The notes beneath the pieces are model-generated. The model saw nothing but the letters and a program-made list of their open reading frames with translations. It searched no databases and had not been told where the DNA came from. Of a DNA stretch of 64,000 nt, positions 44,121-57,762 are shown piece after piece. How positions within the stretch are numbered: the first letter of the stretch is position 1; each line of letters begins with the position of its first letter. The translations under genes and the position numbers were made by a program. The DNA lies in the NCBI RefSeq assembly GCF_020532625.1, contig NZ_JAJAUY010000001.1:1-64000 (forward strand). Reading direction: 5' to 3'. This DNA comes from Streptomyces antimicrobicus. Its GTDB lineage: Bacteria; Actinomycetota; Actinomycetes; Streptomycetales; Streptomycetaceae.

Positions 44121-44660
44121 GTGAACCTCCTGGTTCTCGCAGCCGAGCGGGAGAACCCGCTCATCCCGCCGATCCCTGAGCTGGTCATCGGCCTGATCGC
44201 CTTCGTCATCGTCTTCGGCTTCCTCGCCAAGAAGCTCCTCCCGAACATCAACAAGGTTCTGGACGAGCGCCGCGAGGCCATCGAGGGCGGTATCGAGAAG
44301 GCCGAGGCGGCTCAGACCGAGGCCCAGAGCGTGCTGGAGCAGTACAAGGCCCAGCTCGCCGAGGCCCGGCACGAGGCTGCCCGCCTGCGCCAGGAAGCGC
44401 TGGAGCAGGGCACTGCGCTCAAGGAAGAACTGCGCGCAGAGGGCCAGCGGCAGCGTGAGGAGATCATCGCTGCCGGTCACGCCCAGATCGAGGCCGACCG
44501 CAAGGCCGCCTCGCAGGCGCTGCGTCAGGACGTGGGCAAGCTCGCCACCGACCTGGCCGGCAAGCTCGTCGGTGAGTCCCTGGAGGACCACGCCCGGCAG
44601 AGCCGCACCATCGACCGGTTCCTCGACGAGCTTGAGGCGAAGGCCGAGGCCGCCCGATGA
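44121..44660 (+). CDS. atpF: ATP synthase subunit b (Fo)
   Basis: This 179-aa protein has one N-terminal membrane helix (PIPELVIGLIAFVIVFGFLA) and a long charged coiled coil (EKAEAAQTEAQSVLEQYKAQ onward) that forms the peripheral stalk. GTG start at 44121. It overlaps atpH by 4 bp (ATGA), giving tight coupling of stalk subunits. Confidence 0.96.
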   Translation: MNLLVLAAERENPLIPPIPELVIGLIAFVIVFGFLAKKLLPNINKVLDERREAIEGGIEKAEAAQTEAQSVLEQYKAQLAEARHEAARLRQEALEQGTALKEELRAEGQRQREEIIAAGHAQIEADRKAASQALRQDVGKLATDLAGKLVGESLEDHARQSRTIDRFLDELEAKAEAAR

Positions 44661-45472
44661 ACGGAGCGAGCCGCGAGGCGCTGCACGCAGCGCGCGAGCG
44701 TCTCGACGCGCTGACGGACGCCACGTCCGTCGACGCGGCGAAGCTCGCCGAGGAGCTGGCCGCCGTCACCGCGCTGCTCGACCGTGAGGTCTCGCTGCGT
44801 CGGGTCCTCACCGACCCGGCGCAGCCGGGTGAGGCCAAGGCCGAGCTGGCCGCGCGCCTGCTCGGCACGCAGGTCGGCGGGGAGACCCTCGACCTGGTGT
44901 CCGGGATGGTCCGGTCCCGCTGGTCGCAGTCCCGTGACCTGGTGGACTCGCTGGAGGAGCTGGCGAACACCGCCGACCTCACGGCGGCCCAGAAGGCGGG
45001 CGCGCTCGACGACGTCGAGGACGAGCTGTTCCGGTTCGGCCGGATCGTCGGCTCCAGCACCGAGCTGCGGGCCGCGCTGACCGACCGTGCGGCCACGGCC
45101 TCCGCCAAGGGCGAGCTGCTGCGCAGCCTGCTCGGCGGCAAGGCCAACGCCGGCACCGAGCGTCTGGTCGCCCGGCTGGTCACCGCTCCGCGGGGACGTA
45201 GCCTGGAAGCGGGACTGGAGTCCCTCTCCAAGCTCGCCGCCGAGCGCCGTGACCGCATGGTCGCCACGGTGACCACCGCGGTACCGCTCAGCGACGCGCA
45301 GAAGCAGCGTCTCGGCGCGGTGCTGGCCAAGCTGTACGGCCGCCAGATGCACCTGAACCTGGACGTGGACCCCGAGGTCCTCGGCGGGATCACGGTGCGT
45401 GTCGGTGACGAGGTCATCGACGGCAGCATCGCGGAGCGCCTCGCGCAGGCGTCCCGCCGCATGGCCGGCTGA
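44657..45472 (+). CDS. atpH: ATP synthase subunit delta (F1)
   Basis: This 271-aa protein is longer than the E. coli subunit (177 aa), as usual in actinomycetes. It joins the b stalk to the top of F1. The conserved C-terminal half is recognisable (RMVATVTTAVPLSDAQKQRL, GITVRVGDEVIDGSI). A 132-bp leader with a small hairpin (GGGGGT/GCCCCC) separates it from atpA. Confidence 0.95.
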   Translation: MNGASREALHAARERLDALTDATSVDAAKLAEELAAVTALLDREVSLRRVLTDPAQPGEAKAELAARLLGTQVGGETLDLVSGMVRSRWSQSRDLVDSLEELANTADLTAAQKAGALDDVEDELFRFGRIVGSSTELRAALTDRAATASAKGELLRSLLGGKANAGTERLVARLVTAPRGRSLEAGLESLSKLAAERRDRMVATVTTAVPLSDAQKQRLGAVLAKLYGRQMHLNLDVDPEVLGGITVRVGDEVIDGSIAERLAQASRRMAG

Positions 45473-45604
45473 CCGAGCCACCAACTCAAGAAGAAGCATT
45501 TCCAGCGGCCCGGTTGGGCCGTGCAGAACTTGCAGAAGATTCCTGGGGGTCGCCCCCAGACCCCTAAGAAGCTTCAGGCCCAACAAGGAGAGCAGGGAAC
45601 CCAG

Positions 45605-47191
45605 ATGGCGGAGCTCACGATCCGGCCGGAGGAGATCCGGGACGCGCTGGAGAACTTTGTCCAGTCGTACAAGCCGGACGCGGCCTCGCGCGAGGAGGTC
45701 GGAACGGTCAGCGTTGCCGGCGACGGCATCGCGAAGGTGGAGGGCCTGCCCTCGACCATGGCGAACGAGCTGCTGAAGTTCGAGGACGGCACCCTCGGCC
45801 TCGCCCTCAACCTCGAGGAGCGCGAGATCGGTGCGATCATCCTCGGTGAGTTCAGCGGCATCGAGGAGGGCCAGTCGGTGCAGCGCACCGGCGAGGTTCT
45901 CTCCGTCGCCGTCGGTGAGGGCTACCTCGGCCGCGTTGTCGACCCGCTCGGCAACCCGATCGACGGCCTCGGCGAGATCGAGACCGAGGGCCGCCGCGCC
46001 CTCGAGCTGCAGGCCCCGGGCGTCATGGTCCGCAAGTCGGTCCACGAGCCGATGCAGACCGGCTACAAGGCCGTCGACGCCATGGTGCCGATCGGCCGTG
46101 GCCAGCGTCAGCTGATCATCGGTGACCGTCAGACCGGCAAGACCGCCCTGGCCGTCGACACGATCATCAACCAGCGCGACAACTGGCGCTCGGGCGACGT
46201 GAACAAGCAGGTCCGCTGCATCTACGTCGCCATCGGCCAGAAGGGCTCCACCATCGCGTCCGTGCGCGGCGCCCTGGAGGAGGCCGGCGCGCTGGAGTAC
46301 ACCACCATCGTCGCCGCCCCGGCGTCCGACCCGGCCGGCTTCAAGTACCTGGCGCCGTACACCGGCTCCGCCATCGGCCAGCACTGGATGTACCAGGGCA
46401 AGCACGTCCTGATCATCTTCGACGACCTGTCGAAGCAGGCCGACGCCTACCGCGCCGTGTCGCTGCTGCTGCGCCGCCCGCCGGGCCGTGAGGCGTACCC
46501 GGGTGACGTCTTCTACCTGCACTCGCGTCTGCTGGAGCGCTGCGCCAAGCTCTCCGACGACATGGGCGCCGGCTCGATGACCGGTCTGCCGATCGTCGAG
46601 ACCAAGGCCAACGACGTCTCGGCGTTCATCCCGACCAACGTCATCTCCATCACCGACGGCCAGTGCTTCCTGGAGTCCGACCTGTTCAACGCCGGCCAGC
46701 GCCCGGCCCTGAACGTCGGTATCTCGGTCTCCCGCGTCGGTGGCTCCGCCCAGCACAAGGCGATGCGCCAGGTCTCCGGCCGTCTGCGCGTCGACCTCGC
46801 CCAGTACCGCGAGCTGGAGGCGTTCGCCGCCTTCGGTTCCGACCTGGACGCCGCGTCGAAGTCCGCGCTGGAGCGCGGCAAGCGCATGGTCGAGCTGCTG
46901 AAGCAGGCCCAGTACCAGCCGATGCCGGTCGAGGAGCAGGTCGTCTCCGTCTGGGCCGGTACCACCGGCAAGATGGACGACGTCCCGGTCGCCGACATCC
47001 GCCGCTTCGAGGCGGAGCTCCTGGAGAACCTGCGGCTGAACCGCAAGGACCTCCTGACCTCCATCCGCGAGGGCGCGAAGATGTCGGACGACACCCTGCA
47101 GTCCATCGCGGACGCCATCGCCGAGTTCAAGAAGCAGTTCGAGACCTCGGACGGCAAGCTTCTGGGCGAAGACGCGCCGGTGGCGAAGTAA
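45605..47191 (+). CDS. atpA: ATP synthase subunit alpha (F1)
   Basis: This 528-aa non-catalytic nucleotide-binding subunit has Walker A in [18 protein letters not shown] (about residues 170-187), [20 protein letters not shown], and the ATPase signature [18 protein letters not shown] use the ATG at 45605, with GGAGAGCAGGGA upstream, rather than open codons back to 45521. Confidence 0.98.
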   Translation: MAELTIRPEEIRDALENFVQSYKPDAASREEVGTVSVAGDGIAKVEGLPSTMANELLKFEDGTLGLALNLEEREIGAIILGEFSGIEEGQSVQRTGEVLSVAVGEGYLGRVVDPLGNPIDGLGEIETEGRRALELQAPGVMVRKSVHEPMQTGYKAVDAMVPIGRGQRQLIIGDRQTGKTALAVDTIINQRDNWRSGDVNKQVRCIYVAIGQKGSTIASVRGALEEAGALEYTTIVAAPASDPAGFKYLAPYTGSAIGQHWMYQGKHVLIIFDDLSKQADAYRAVSLLLRRPPGREAYPGDVFYLHSRLLERCAKLSDDMGAGSMTGLPIVETKANDVSAFIPTNVISITDGQCFLESDLFNAGQRPALNVGISVSRVGGSAQHKAMRQVSGRLRVDLAQYRELEAFAAFGSDLDAASKSALERGKRMVELLKQAQYQPMPVEEQVVSVWAGTTGKMDDVPVADIRRFEAELLENLRLNRKDLLTSIREGAKMSDDTLQSIADAIAEFKKQFETSDGKLLGEDAPVAK

Positions 47192-47211
47192 CGACGGAAG
47201 GGACCTGACTC

Positions 47212-49571
<2,360 letters not shown>

Positions 49572-49575
49572 TCCC

Positions 49576-49647
49576 GGGCGCTCCTCGTGAGCGCCGTCGG
49601 ATCACTTGCCTCCGGGAGAGGGGCGGGCCCGTCCCGTCCCTCTCCCC
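49576..49647 (+). terminator. Two hairpins in the atpD-atpC spacer
   Basis: GGCGCT pairs with AGCGCC at 49577-49595, and GGAGAGGG (49615-49622) pairs with CCCTCTCC (49638-49645), with an inner CGGG/CCCG. They could attenuate or process the transcript before atpC. Confidence 0.45.
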
Positions 49648-49711
49648 ACGCCCTTTAGAATTTGACCCAACACCCGGCGGATGTGCCGGGTGGTGACCCG
49701 AGGAGCCAACC

Positions 49712-50086
49712 TTGGCTGCTGAGCTGCACGTCGAGCTGGTCGCGGCGGACCGGAGTGTCTGGTCCGGCGAGGCCACCCTGGTCGTCGCGCGCACCACGTC
49801 CGGCGACATCGGCGTCATGCCCGGTCACCAGCCGCTTCTCGGTGTGCTGGAATCGGGCCCGGTGACCATCCGTACCAGTGAGGGCAACACGGTTGTCGCC
49901 GCGGTGCACGGCGGTTTCATCTCGTTCGCGGACAACAAGCTGTCCCTGCTGGCCGAGATCGCCGAGCTCGCGGACGAGATCGACGTCCAGCGGGCGGAGC
50001 GGGCGCTGGAGCGCGCGAAGTCGGAGGCCGACGCGGCGTCCGAGCGGCGCGCCGAAGTCCGGCTGCGTGCGGTCGCGGGGCACTGA
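49712..50086 (+). CDS. atpC: ATP synthase subunit epsilon (F1)
   Basis: This 124-aa subunit has the N-terminal beta barrel (WSGEATLVVARTTSGDIGVM, then PGHQPLLGVLESG) and a short C-terminal helical hairpin (RAERALERAKSEADAASERR). It couples rotation and can inhibit ATPase activity. TTG start with AGGAG 6 nt upstream. A strong hairpin follows the operon. Confidence 0.95.
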   Translation: MAAELHVELVAADRSVWSGEATLVVARTTSGDIGVMPGHQPLLGVLESGPVTIRTSEGNTVVAAVHGGFISFADNKLSLLAEIAELADEIDVQRAERALERAKSEADAASERRAEVRLRAVAGH

Positions 50087-50112
50087 GTCCCGTAGCCGAC
50101 GAGAGCTTTACC

Positions 50113-50162
50113 CCTCAGCCGCGGTCCGAGCCGGAATTTTCCGGAGCGGGTCGCGGCTGAGG
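50113..50162 (+). terminator. Terminator after the ATP synthase operon
   Basis: CCTCAGCCGCG (50113-50123) pairs with CGCGGCTGAGG (50152-50162), with an inner CCGGAA/TTCCGG stem. Confidence 0.75.
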
Positions 50163-50232
50163 CGATGCAGGTGCGGTGTGCGTTGTGCTGTAGTCGTTGC
50201 TGTGACGTGATGGAGCGAGGAGGTCGGTAGAA

Positions 50233-50676
50233 GTGCTCCTCGCTCTGCTTGCGGGCGTGGCCGTCGCCCTTTTGGTGATCGGCCTCTTCGTGTTCGGGCT
50301 GCGGCGCCGGCTGATCCAGCGCTCCGGCGGGACCTTCGACTGCTCCCTGCGCTGGGGCGTCGCCGAGGCCCCCGACCTGTCCGGCAAGGGATGGGTGTAC
50401 GGCGTGGCCCGCTACAGCGGCGACCGCATCGAGTGGTTCCGCATCTTCTCCTACTCGCCCCGCCCGCGCCGCCTGCTGGAGCGCAGCTCCATCGAGGTCG
50501 TCTCGCGCCGCGCGCCCGAGGGCGAGGAGGAACTCGCCCTCCTCTCCGACGCCGTGGTCCTCGGCTGCCTCCACGAGGGCACCCGCCTGGAACTGGCCAT
50601 GAGCGAGGACGCCCTGACGGGCTTCCTGGCCTGGCTGGAGGCGGCCCCGCCGGGCCAGCGGGTGAACGTGGCGTAG
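50233..50676 (+). CDS. DUF2550 membrane-anchored protein
   Basis: This 147-aa protein has one N-terminal membrane helix (LLALLAGVAVALLVIGLFVF) followed by RRRLIQRSGGTFDCSLRWGV and GWVYGVARYSGDRIEWFRIF, the DUF2550 signature. The family is actinobacterial, follows atpC in many genomes, and has no known function. GTG start with GGAGG about 10 nt upstream. It converges with the chitinase gene across 190 bp with no clear terminator. Confidence 0.88.
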   Translation: MLLALLAGVAVALLVIGLFVFGLRRRLIQRSGGTFDCSLRWGVAEAPDLSGKGWVYGVARYSGDRIEWFRIFSYSPRPRRLLERSSIEVVSRRAPEGEEELALLSDAVVLGCLHEGTRLELAMSEDALTGFLAWLEAAPPGQRVNVA

Positions 50677-50866
50677 GTGTTCCGCGTACCTGCCGGGACC
50701 CGGGCGGGGGATCGGGACCGTCAGTGATCCGTTGCCGTCCCGCCCCGGTGGTGCGGCGCTGCCGGGTGGGCGGGGCCGCTGCCGGGCGGCGCGTCAGACG
50801 TGCCGGAGCCGGGGGGACGGGGGCGAACCGTCGCCCCGGCTCCGGGCGTGCGGGCGGTGCTACCGG

Positions 50867-52714
<1,848 letters not shown>

Positions 52715-52825
52715 GGGGTACTCCTCCGTAGGTCCGTCGGCATCGGTGGGGCGATGGATCGACTGGGGTGGGGACCTGCGCCGCCCGTGAGCACGCCTTC
52801 GTTGTCATGACACGCTCACCACAGT

Positions 52826-52873
52826 TGGCGCGAGCGTAGAAAGGTCTGGACCAACCGTCAAGAGGTCCAGACC
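52826..52873 (-). promoter_or_regulatory. Chitinase promoter with flanking 12-bp repeats
   Basis: On the minus strand, TTGACG (52856-52861) and TACGCT (52833-52838) are spaced by 17 bp. AGGTCTGGACCA (52842-52853) lies between them and AGGTCCAGACC (52863-52873) just upstream. These match the direct-repeat elements described for Streptomyces chitinase promoters (TGGTCCAGACCT type). The start point would be near 52826, giving a leader of about 110 nt. Confidence 0.82.
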
Positions 52874-52925
52874 GCACCGCCCGGAGGTTCGCCGCCGACC
52901 CGCCCGGTCGCGCGGCGCGCCCCGG

Positions 52926-53579
52926 CTAGAGGCCCAACTCCTGCGCCAGGACCGCCGCTTGCACCCGGCTGCGCAGCTCCAACTTGCCCAGCAGCCGGCT
53001 GACGTGCGTCTTCACCGTCGCCTCGGCCATCCGCAGGCGCACCGCGATCTCCGCGTTCGACAGCCCCTCGCCCAGGCACCCCAGCACCTCGCGCTCGCGC
53101 GGCGTCAGCGAGGCCACCGCCGCGGCCCGCTCCGGCGCGGGCGCCGGCCGGGCCGCCGTGGGCGCCGCGAACTCGGCGATCAGCCGCCGGGTCACCGCCG
53201 GGGAGATCAGCCCCTCGCCGCGGGCCACCGTGCGGACCGCCTCGATGAGGTCACGGGCGTCGGCGTTCTTCAGCAGGAAGCCGGACGCCCCGGCGCGCAG
53301 CGCCCCGAAGACGTACTCGTCGAGATCGAACGTCGTCAGCACCAGGACGTCCGCGAGACCCTCGCCGACCACCTGCCGGGTGGCCGAGACCCCGTCCAGC
53401 TTCGGCATCTGCACGTCCATCAGCACCAGGTCCGGCCGCAGCTCCCGGGCCAGCCGGACCGCCTCCTCGCCGTCCGCCGCCTCGCCCACGACCTCCATGT
53501 CGCCGGCACTGCCCAGGATCAGCACCAGTCCCGCCCGTACCGCCGACTGGTCCTCGGCCACCAGTACCCGGATCGTCAT
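52926..53579 (-). CDS. NarL/LuxR-family response regulator
   Basis: This 217-aa protein has a receiver domain (VLVAEDQSAVRAGL, phospho-acceptor Asp in LVLMDVQMPKLDG at about residue 54, Lys in FLLKNAD) and a C-terminal LuxR helix-turn-helix (SLTPREREVLGCLGEGLSNA, then AEATVKTHVSRLLGKL). Its ATG overlaps the kinase stop (ATGA), so it is coupled to the kinase gene upstream. The regulated genes are not evident here. Confidence 0.94.
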   Translation of the reverse strand: MTIRVLVAEDQSAVRAGLVLILGSAGDMEVVGEAADGEEAVRLARELRPDLVLMDVQMPKLDGVSATRQVVGEGLADVLVLTTFDLDEYVFGALRAGASGFLLKNADARDLIEAVRTVARGEGLISPAVTRRLIAEFAAPTAARPAPAPERAAAVASLTPREREVLGCLGEGLSNAEIAVRLRMAEATVKTHVSRLLGKLELRSRVQAAVLAQELGL

Positions 53580-54769
53580 GCGCCCACCGCCTCGTCCTCC
53601 GCGGGCAGCACCGCCCGCACCCGCCACACCGGTCCGTCCGCCGCCGCCCGGAACTCCCCGCCCAGCAGCTCGGTCCGCTCCCGCATCCCCACGAGCCCGG
53701 CCCCCGACCCCGGCGCCCGGGGCCCCGGCCGCTCCCCGTACGGCGAGTCCACCGCCACGGTCAGCAGCCCGTCGCTCCGGGCGACCCGTACGGTGACCGT
53801 ACCGGGCGCCGCGTGCTTGATCGCATTCGTCAGGGACTCCTGCACGATCCGGTACGCCGCCAGCTCCACGGGGGCCGGCAGCGTCTCGCCGGGGGCGCGG
53901 CCGTCGTGCAGGACGAACTCCAGTCCGCTGGCGGAGCCGTTGGTGCGGGCCTGCGCCAGCAGGCTGTCCAGCCCGTCCAGCGTCGGCACCGCGACCGCCT
54001 CCTGCTCGGCCCCCGCGTCCCGCAGCAGCCCGATCAGGCGGCGCATCTCCGCCAGCCCCTGCACGCTGTTCTCCCGGATCACCGCGAGCGCTTCCCGGCT
54101 GGTGCGCGCCGAGTCGATGGAGAGCGCGGCCGTGGAGTGGATGGCGATGGCCGACAGGTGGTTGGCCACCATGTCGTGCAGTTCCCGGGCCATCCGGGCG
54201 CGCTCGGCCACCACCGCCTGGGCCCGGTCCATCTCCGCCAGCAACGCCGTCTGCTCCGCCCGCAGCCGGGCCGCCTCGGCGGCCTCGCGGTGGTTGCGCA
54301 AGGTGGCGCCGGTCAGCGCCGGGCCGAAGCTGACGATGCCGGTGATCACACCGATGAGCAGGGACTCCGGGGTGCGGAACCAGGCCACCGCGGTGACGGT
54401 GACGGCCACCGTGATCAGGCCGGTGCTGATCGGCAGCCGCCGGGCCAGGGCGGGGGGACCGTAGACCACGGCGGCGTACATCAGGTCCGTGAACATGAGG
54501 ACCGAGCCGAGGTTGCCGACCGTGAACTGGTCCGCGACCACCGCGGCCGTGCCGACGAGCAGGTTGACGTTCGGACGGGAGCGGCGCATCAGCTCCAGCG
54601 CGGCCAGCACGAACAGCGGCACCAGGGCCGCCCAGTCCGGCAGCAGGTGCCGGCTGCCGTTGGAATGCACCCCGAAGCCCCACAGGAGCAGCCCGAGGAA
54701 CAGGCTGGCCACACAGATGATCACGTCGTCGCGATGGGGGCGGGAGAAGGTCACGGGACCATCCAACAC
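53576..54769 (-). CDS. Sensor histidine kinase, HisKA_3 (NarX/DesK-like) type
   Basis: This 397-aa protein has about five membrane helices in the first 160 residues, then the HisKA_3 dimerisation box with the phosphorylated His in ARELHDMVANHLSAIAIHST, and an HATPase domain (YRIVQESLTNAIKHAAPGTV, GAGLVGMRERTELLGG). No large extracellular sensor is present, so it probably senses the membrane. Start options are GTG 54769 or GTG 54754 (VTFSRPHRDDVI), the latter with GGATGG upstream. Confidence 0.92.
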   Translation of the reverse strand: MLDGPVTFSRPHRDDVIICVASLFLGLLLWGFGVHSNGSRHLLPDWAALVPLFVLAALELMRRSRPNVNLLVGTAAVVADQFTVGNLGSVLMFTDLMYAAVVYGPPALARRLPISTGLITVAVTVTAVAWFRTPESLLIGVITGIVSFGPALTGATLRNHREAAEAARLRAEQTALLAEMDRAQAVVAERARMARELHDMVANHLSAIAIHSTAALSIDSARTSREALAVIRENSVQGLAEMRRLIGLLRDAGAEQEAVAVPTLDGLDSLLAQARTNGSASGLEFVLHDGRAPGETLPAPVELAAYRIVQESLTNAIKHAAPGTVTVRVARSDGLLTVAVDSPYGERPGPRAPGSGAGLVGMRERTELLGGEFRAAADGPVWRVRAVLPAEDEAVGA

Positions 54770-54907
54770 GCCGGACGGCGCCCCGGCCTCGGAGGAGCAG
54801 CCGATTCGCGACTACATCGAAGGATGCAGTCGCGGTTCGTCGCCGCAGACGACGCGACGCGGCGGACCGGCGGCGAGGGTGGAAGGGAGTCGAAGAAGGA
54901 GATTCCC

Positions 54908-55501
54908 GTGGTCGTGACGCTGATCATCGCGTGCGAGGTCGGATTCTGGCTGCTGCTGGCCGGCGGCCTCGCCCTGCGCTACCTCGCCCGTATGCCCCGG
55001 CTGGGCGCGGCGGTCCTGTTGTGCGAGCCGGCACTGGAGCTGCTCCTGCTCGTCGTCACGGCGATCGACATCAAGAACGGCGCCGCGCCGTCGTGGACGC
55101 ACGGCCTGGCCGCCCTCTACCTCGGCTACACCGTCGCCTACGGCCGCTACACCGTCCGCTGGCTCGACGCCCACGCCGCGTACCGCTTCGGCGGCGGCCC
55201 CAAGCCGCCCGGCGCGGGCTACGGCAAGGCCCGTGCCGTCCACGAGTGGAAGCTGTGGACGCGCACGCTGCTGGCCGCGGCCGTGGCGATCGGCCTCCTC
55301 CAGGCCGCCATCTGGTACGTCGGCGCCGACGGGGACGTCAGCCAGCTCGAGACGATGCGGTACGTCGCCCTGCGCGTGGTCGGCGGTCACGCGATCGCCT
55401 GCGTCTGCTACACGATCTGGCCCAAGAAGCCCCCGAAGGCGGCCGACCGGCCCCTGCCGTCGCAGGAGCAGCCGGCCCCCGTCACCAGGACCGGCGCCTA
55501 G
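54908..55501 (+). CDS. Integral membrane protein of unknown function
   Basis: This 197-aa protein has about five hydrophobic segments (VTLIIACEVGFWLLLAGGLA; LGAAVLLCEPALELLLLVVT; THGLAALYLGYTVAYGRYTV; LLAAAVAIGLLQAAIWYV; VGGHAIACVCYTIW) and a short Pro-rich tail. I do not recognise a family. I chose the GTG at 54908 because AAGGAG lies 6 nt upstream; the frame is open much further back. It is divergent from the kinase gene and ends 9 bp from the convergent adenosyltransferase gene. Confidence 0.75.
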   Translation: MVVTLIIACEVGFWLLLAGGLALRYLARMPRLGAAVLLCEPALELLLLVVTAIDIKNGAAPSWTHGLAALYLGYTVAYGRYTVRWLDAHAAYRFGGGPKPPGAGYGKARAVHEWKLWTRTLLAAAVAIGLLQAAIWYVGADGDVSQLETMRYVALRVVGGHAIACVCYTIWPKKPPKAADRPLPSQEQPAPVTRTGA

Positions 55502-55510
55502 GCCGGGCTG

Positions 55511-56083
55511 TCAGCGCTCGCCGCCGGGCACCCACAGCACGTCGCCGACCTCCTTGTTGGCCGTCCGGGCCAGGATGAACAGCAGGTCCGACAGCCGGTT
55601 GAGGTAGGTGGCGGTGAGCGGGTTCATCGACTCGCCGTGCACCTCCAGCGCCGCCCAGGTGGACCGCTCGGCGCGCCGCACCACCGTGCAGGCCTGGTGC
55701 AGCAGGGCCGCGCCCGGGGTGCCGCCGGGCAGGATGAAGCTGCGCAGCTTCTCCAGCCGCTCGTTGAAGCGGTCGCAGTCCGCCTCCAGCTTGTCGACGT
55801 AGAACTGCTCCACCCGCAGCGGCGGGTACTCCGGGTCCGCCACCACGGGGGTGCACAGGTCCGCGCCCACGTCGAAGAGGTCGTTCTGCACCCGGACCAG
55901 GACCTTGACGAGCTCCTCCGGCAGCGAGCCGAGGGCGATGGCGGTGCCGATCGCCGCGTTGGCCTCGTTGGCGTCGGCGTACGCGGAGATCCGCAGGTCG
56001 GTCTTGGCCGTCCGGCTCATGTCGCCGAGCGCGGTCGTGCCCTTGTCACCGGTGCGGGTGTAGATGCGCGTGAGGTTCACCAT
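55511..56083 (-). CDS. PduO-type cob(I)yrinic acid a,c-diamide adenosyltransferase
   Basis: This 190-aa enzyme transfers the adenosyl group of ATP to cobalamin. The N-terminal ATP site is IYTRTGDKGTTALGD, followed by RISAYADANEANAAIG, QNDLFDVGADLCTP, and the C-terminal RAERSTWAALEV and YLNRLSDLLFILAR with the conserved Arg/Asn/Asp set. Length is normal. No other cobalamin gene lies nearby. Confidence 0.95.
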   Translation of the reverse strand: MVNLTRIYTRTGDKGTTALGDMSRTAKTDLRISAYADANEANAAIGTAIALGSLPEELVKVLVRVQNDLFDVGADLCTPVVADPEYPPLRVEQFYVDKLEADCDRFNERLEKLRSFILPGGTPGAALLHQACTVVRRAERSTWAALEVHGESMNPLTATYLNRLSDLLFILARTANKEVGDVLWVPGGER

Positions 56084-56264
56084 GCCGCCAGCGTAGTGCG
56101 GCCCAACTGGGCGGCCACCGGGGACCGGTGAGCGGTGCCGGTGTGATGTCCGTCATCTGAGACGTGACGCGTGTTACTTCACGGTCACAGCACCCCTCCC
56201 GGGCGCTAGTCTCCGCCGGAGAGGCTGACGAGGCCGGGTTGGACAAGAGAACGTGGGGTGTGCA

Positions 56265-57113
56265 GTGGCTGGGAAGCTCGCCGTCATCGGTGCCGGACTC
56301 ATGGGGTCCGGGATCGCTCAGGTCTCCGCTCAGGCGGGCTGGGACGTCGTCCTGCGCGACGTCACCGACGCCGCGCTGACCCGGGGGACCGACGGGATCA
56401 AGGCTTCGTACGACAAGTTCGTTTCCAAGGGCAAGCTCGCCGCCGAGGACGCCGAGGCCGCGCTGGGCCGGATCACCACGACCACCGACCTCGACGCGGT
56501 CGCCGACGCCGACATCGTCGTCGAGGCCGTGTTCGAGAAGCTGGAGGTCAAGCACGAGATCTTCCGCTCGCTCGACAAGATCGTCCGGGACGACGCGGTG
56601 CTCGCCTCGAACACCTCCGCCATCCCGATCACCAAGATCGCGGCCGTGACGGAGCGCCCGGAGCGGGTCGTGGGCACCCACTTCTTCTCGCCGGTGCCGA
56701 TGATGCAGCTGTGCGAGCTGGTCCGCGGCTACAAGACCAGCGACGAGACCCTCGCCACCGCCCGCTCCTTCGCCGAGTCCGTCGGCAAGACCTGCATCGT
56801 GGTCAACCGGGACGTGGCCGGCTTCGTGACCACCCGGCTGATCTCGGCGCTCGTCGTCGAGGCGGCCAAGCTGTACGAATCGGGCGTGGCGTCCGCCGAG
56901 GACATCGACATCGCGTGCAAGCTGGGCTTCGGGCACGCGATGGGGCCGCTGGCGACCGCCGACCTGACGGGCGTCGACATCCTGCTGCACGCCACCAGCA
57001 ACATCTACACCGAGTCGCAGGACGAGAAGTTCGCGCCGCCGGAGCTCATGCGCCGGATGGTGGACGCGGGCGACATCGGCCGCAAGAGCGGCCAGGGCTT
57101 CTACAAGCACTGA
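56265..57113 (+). CDS. 3-hydroxybutyryl-CoA dehydrogenase
   Basis: This 282-aa NAD(P)-dependent enzyme interconverts acetoacetyl-CoA and 3-hydroxybutyryl-CoA. It has the Rossmann motif KLAVIGAGLMGSGIAQVSAQ, SNTSAIPITKIAAV, the catalytic His in VGTHFFSPVPMMQLCELV, and the C-terminal dimer domain LGFGHAMGPLATADLTGVDI. I chose the GTG at 56265 (VAGKLAVIGAG), the usual family start, over the GTG at 56253. Confidence 0.94.
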   Translation: MAGKLAVIGAGLMGSGIAQVSAQAGWDVVLRDVTDAALTRGTDGIKASYDKFVSKGKLAAEDAEAALGRITTTTDLDAVADADIVVEAVFEKLEVKHEIFRSLDKIVRDDAVLASNTSAIPITKIAAVTERPERVVGTHFFSPVPMMQLCELVRGYKTSDETLATARSFAESVGKTCIVVNRDVAGFVTTRLISALVVEAAKLYESGVASAEDIDIACKLGFGHAMGPLATADLTGVDILLHATSNIYTESQDEKFAPPELMRRMVDAGDIGRKSGQGFYKH

Positions 57114-57277
57114 GCTGCCGCGCGCCGTCGCACCGTTCGAACACCTTCACCCGTCAGGGTGATTTAGGTATCGGTTCGCTCACGGTCGGCAACTTCACCG
57201 CCCGCGAGGCAGTCAGTTGCAGTGAGAGTTGCCGACCACAGCACACGCACGCGTACGCAGTATTGCCGGGAGTACAC

Positions 57278-57601
57278 ATGCACATCAGGGGCGACCACGC
57301 CGAACTGGCTGTCGGGGGCCGCCTCGACGTGCGCAGCGCGGCGGACGCCCGTACGGCCCTCCACGCCGCCCTGGACGACGGCGCCGGGGACCTGGTGCTC
57401 GACCTCACCGGGCTCGACTCCTGGGACGCGACCGGACTGGGCGTCATCATGGGCGCCCACCGGCGCGCGGGCCGCACCGGGCGCCGGCTGGTGCTGCGCG
57501 GGGTGCCGCCGCAGATGCAGCGGCTCCTGGTGGCCACCCGGCTGCACCGGATCCTCGCCATCGAGGGCGGCCTGGAGGCCGAGACCCTGCCCCGCGTGTG
57601 A
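57278..57601 (+). CDS. STAS-domain protein (anti-sigma factor antagonist type)
   Basis: This 107-aa single STAS domain (ELAVGGRLDVRSAADARTAL, LVLDLTGLDSWDATGLGVIM) resembles SpoIIAA-type antagonists. The residue normally phosphorylated is a Thr here (DATGLG). It would bind an anti-sigma kinase not encoded nearby. GGGAG lies upstream of the ATG. The gap 57114-57277 contains a small hairpin (CACCCGTCAGGGTG) and a TAGGTATC box that may be promoter sequence. Confidence 0.88.
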   Translation: MHIRGDHAELAVGGRLDVRSAADARTALHAALDDGAGDLVLDLTGLDSWDATGLGVIMGAHRRAGRTGRRLVLRGVPPQMQRLLVATRLHRILAIEGGLEAETLPRV

Positions 57602-57762
57602 GGACAGCTGGTAACGGTCTGGTGGTGATGACACCCCTGCCGTTTCGCCGTACGGGGGGCACGGTCTAGGGTTCGGGCGGAAACCGGACCAGTAGCGACC
57701 GCGGCGTGTGCGAAGGCCGGAGAAGGACATCGGCGAGCGCGACGCGATCGGGGGACCGGCAC

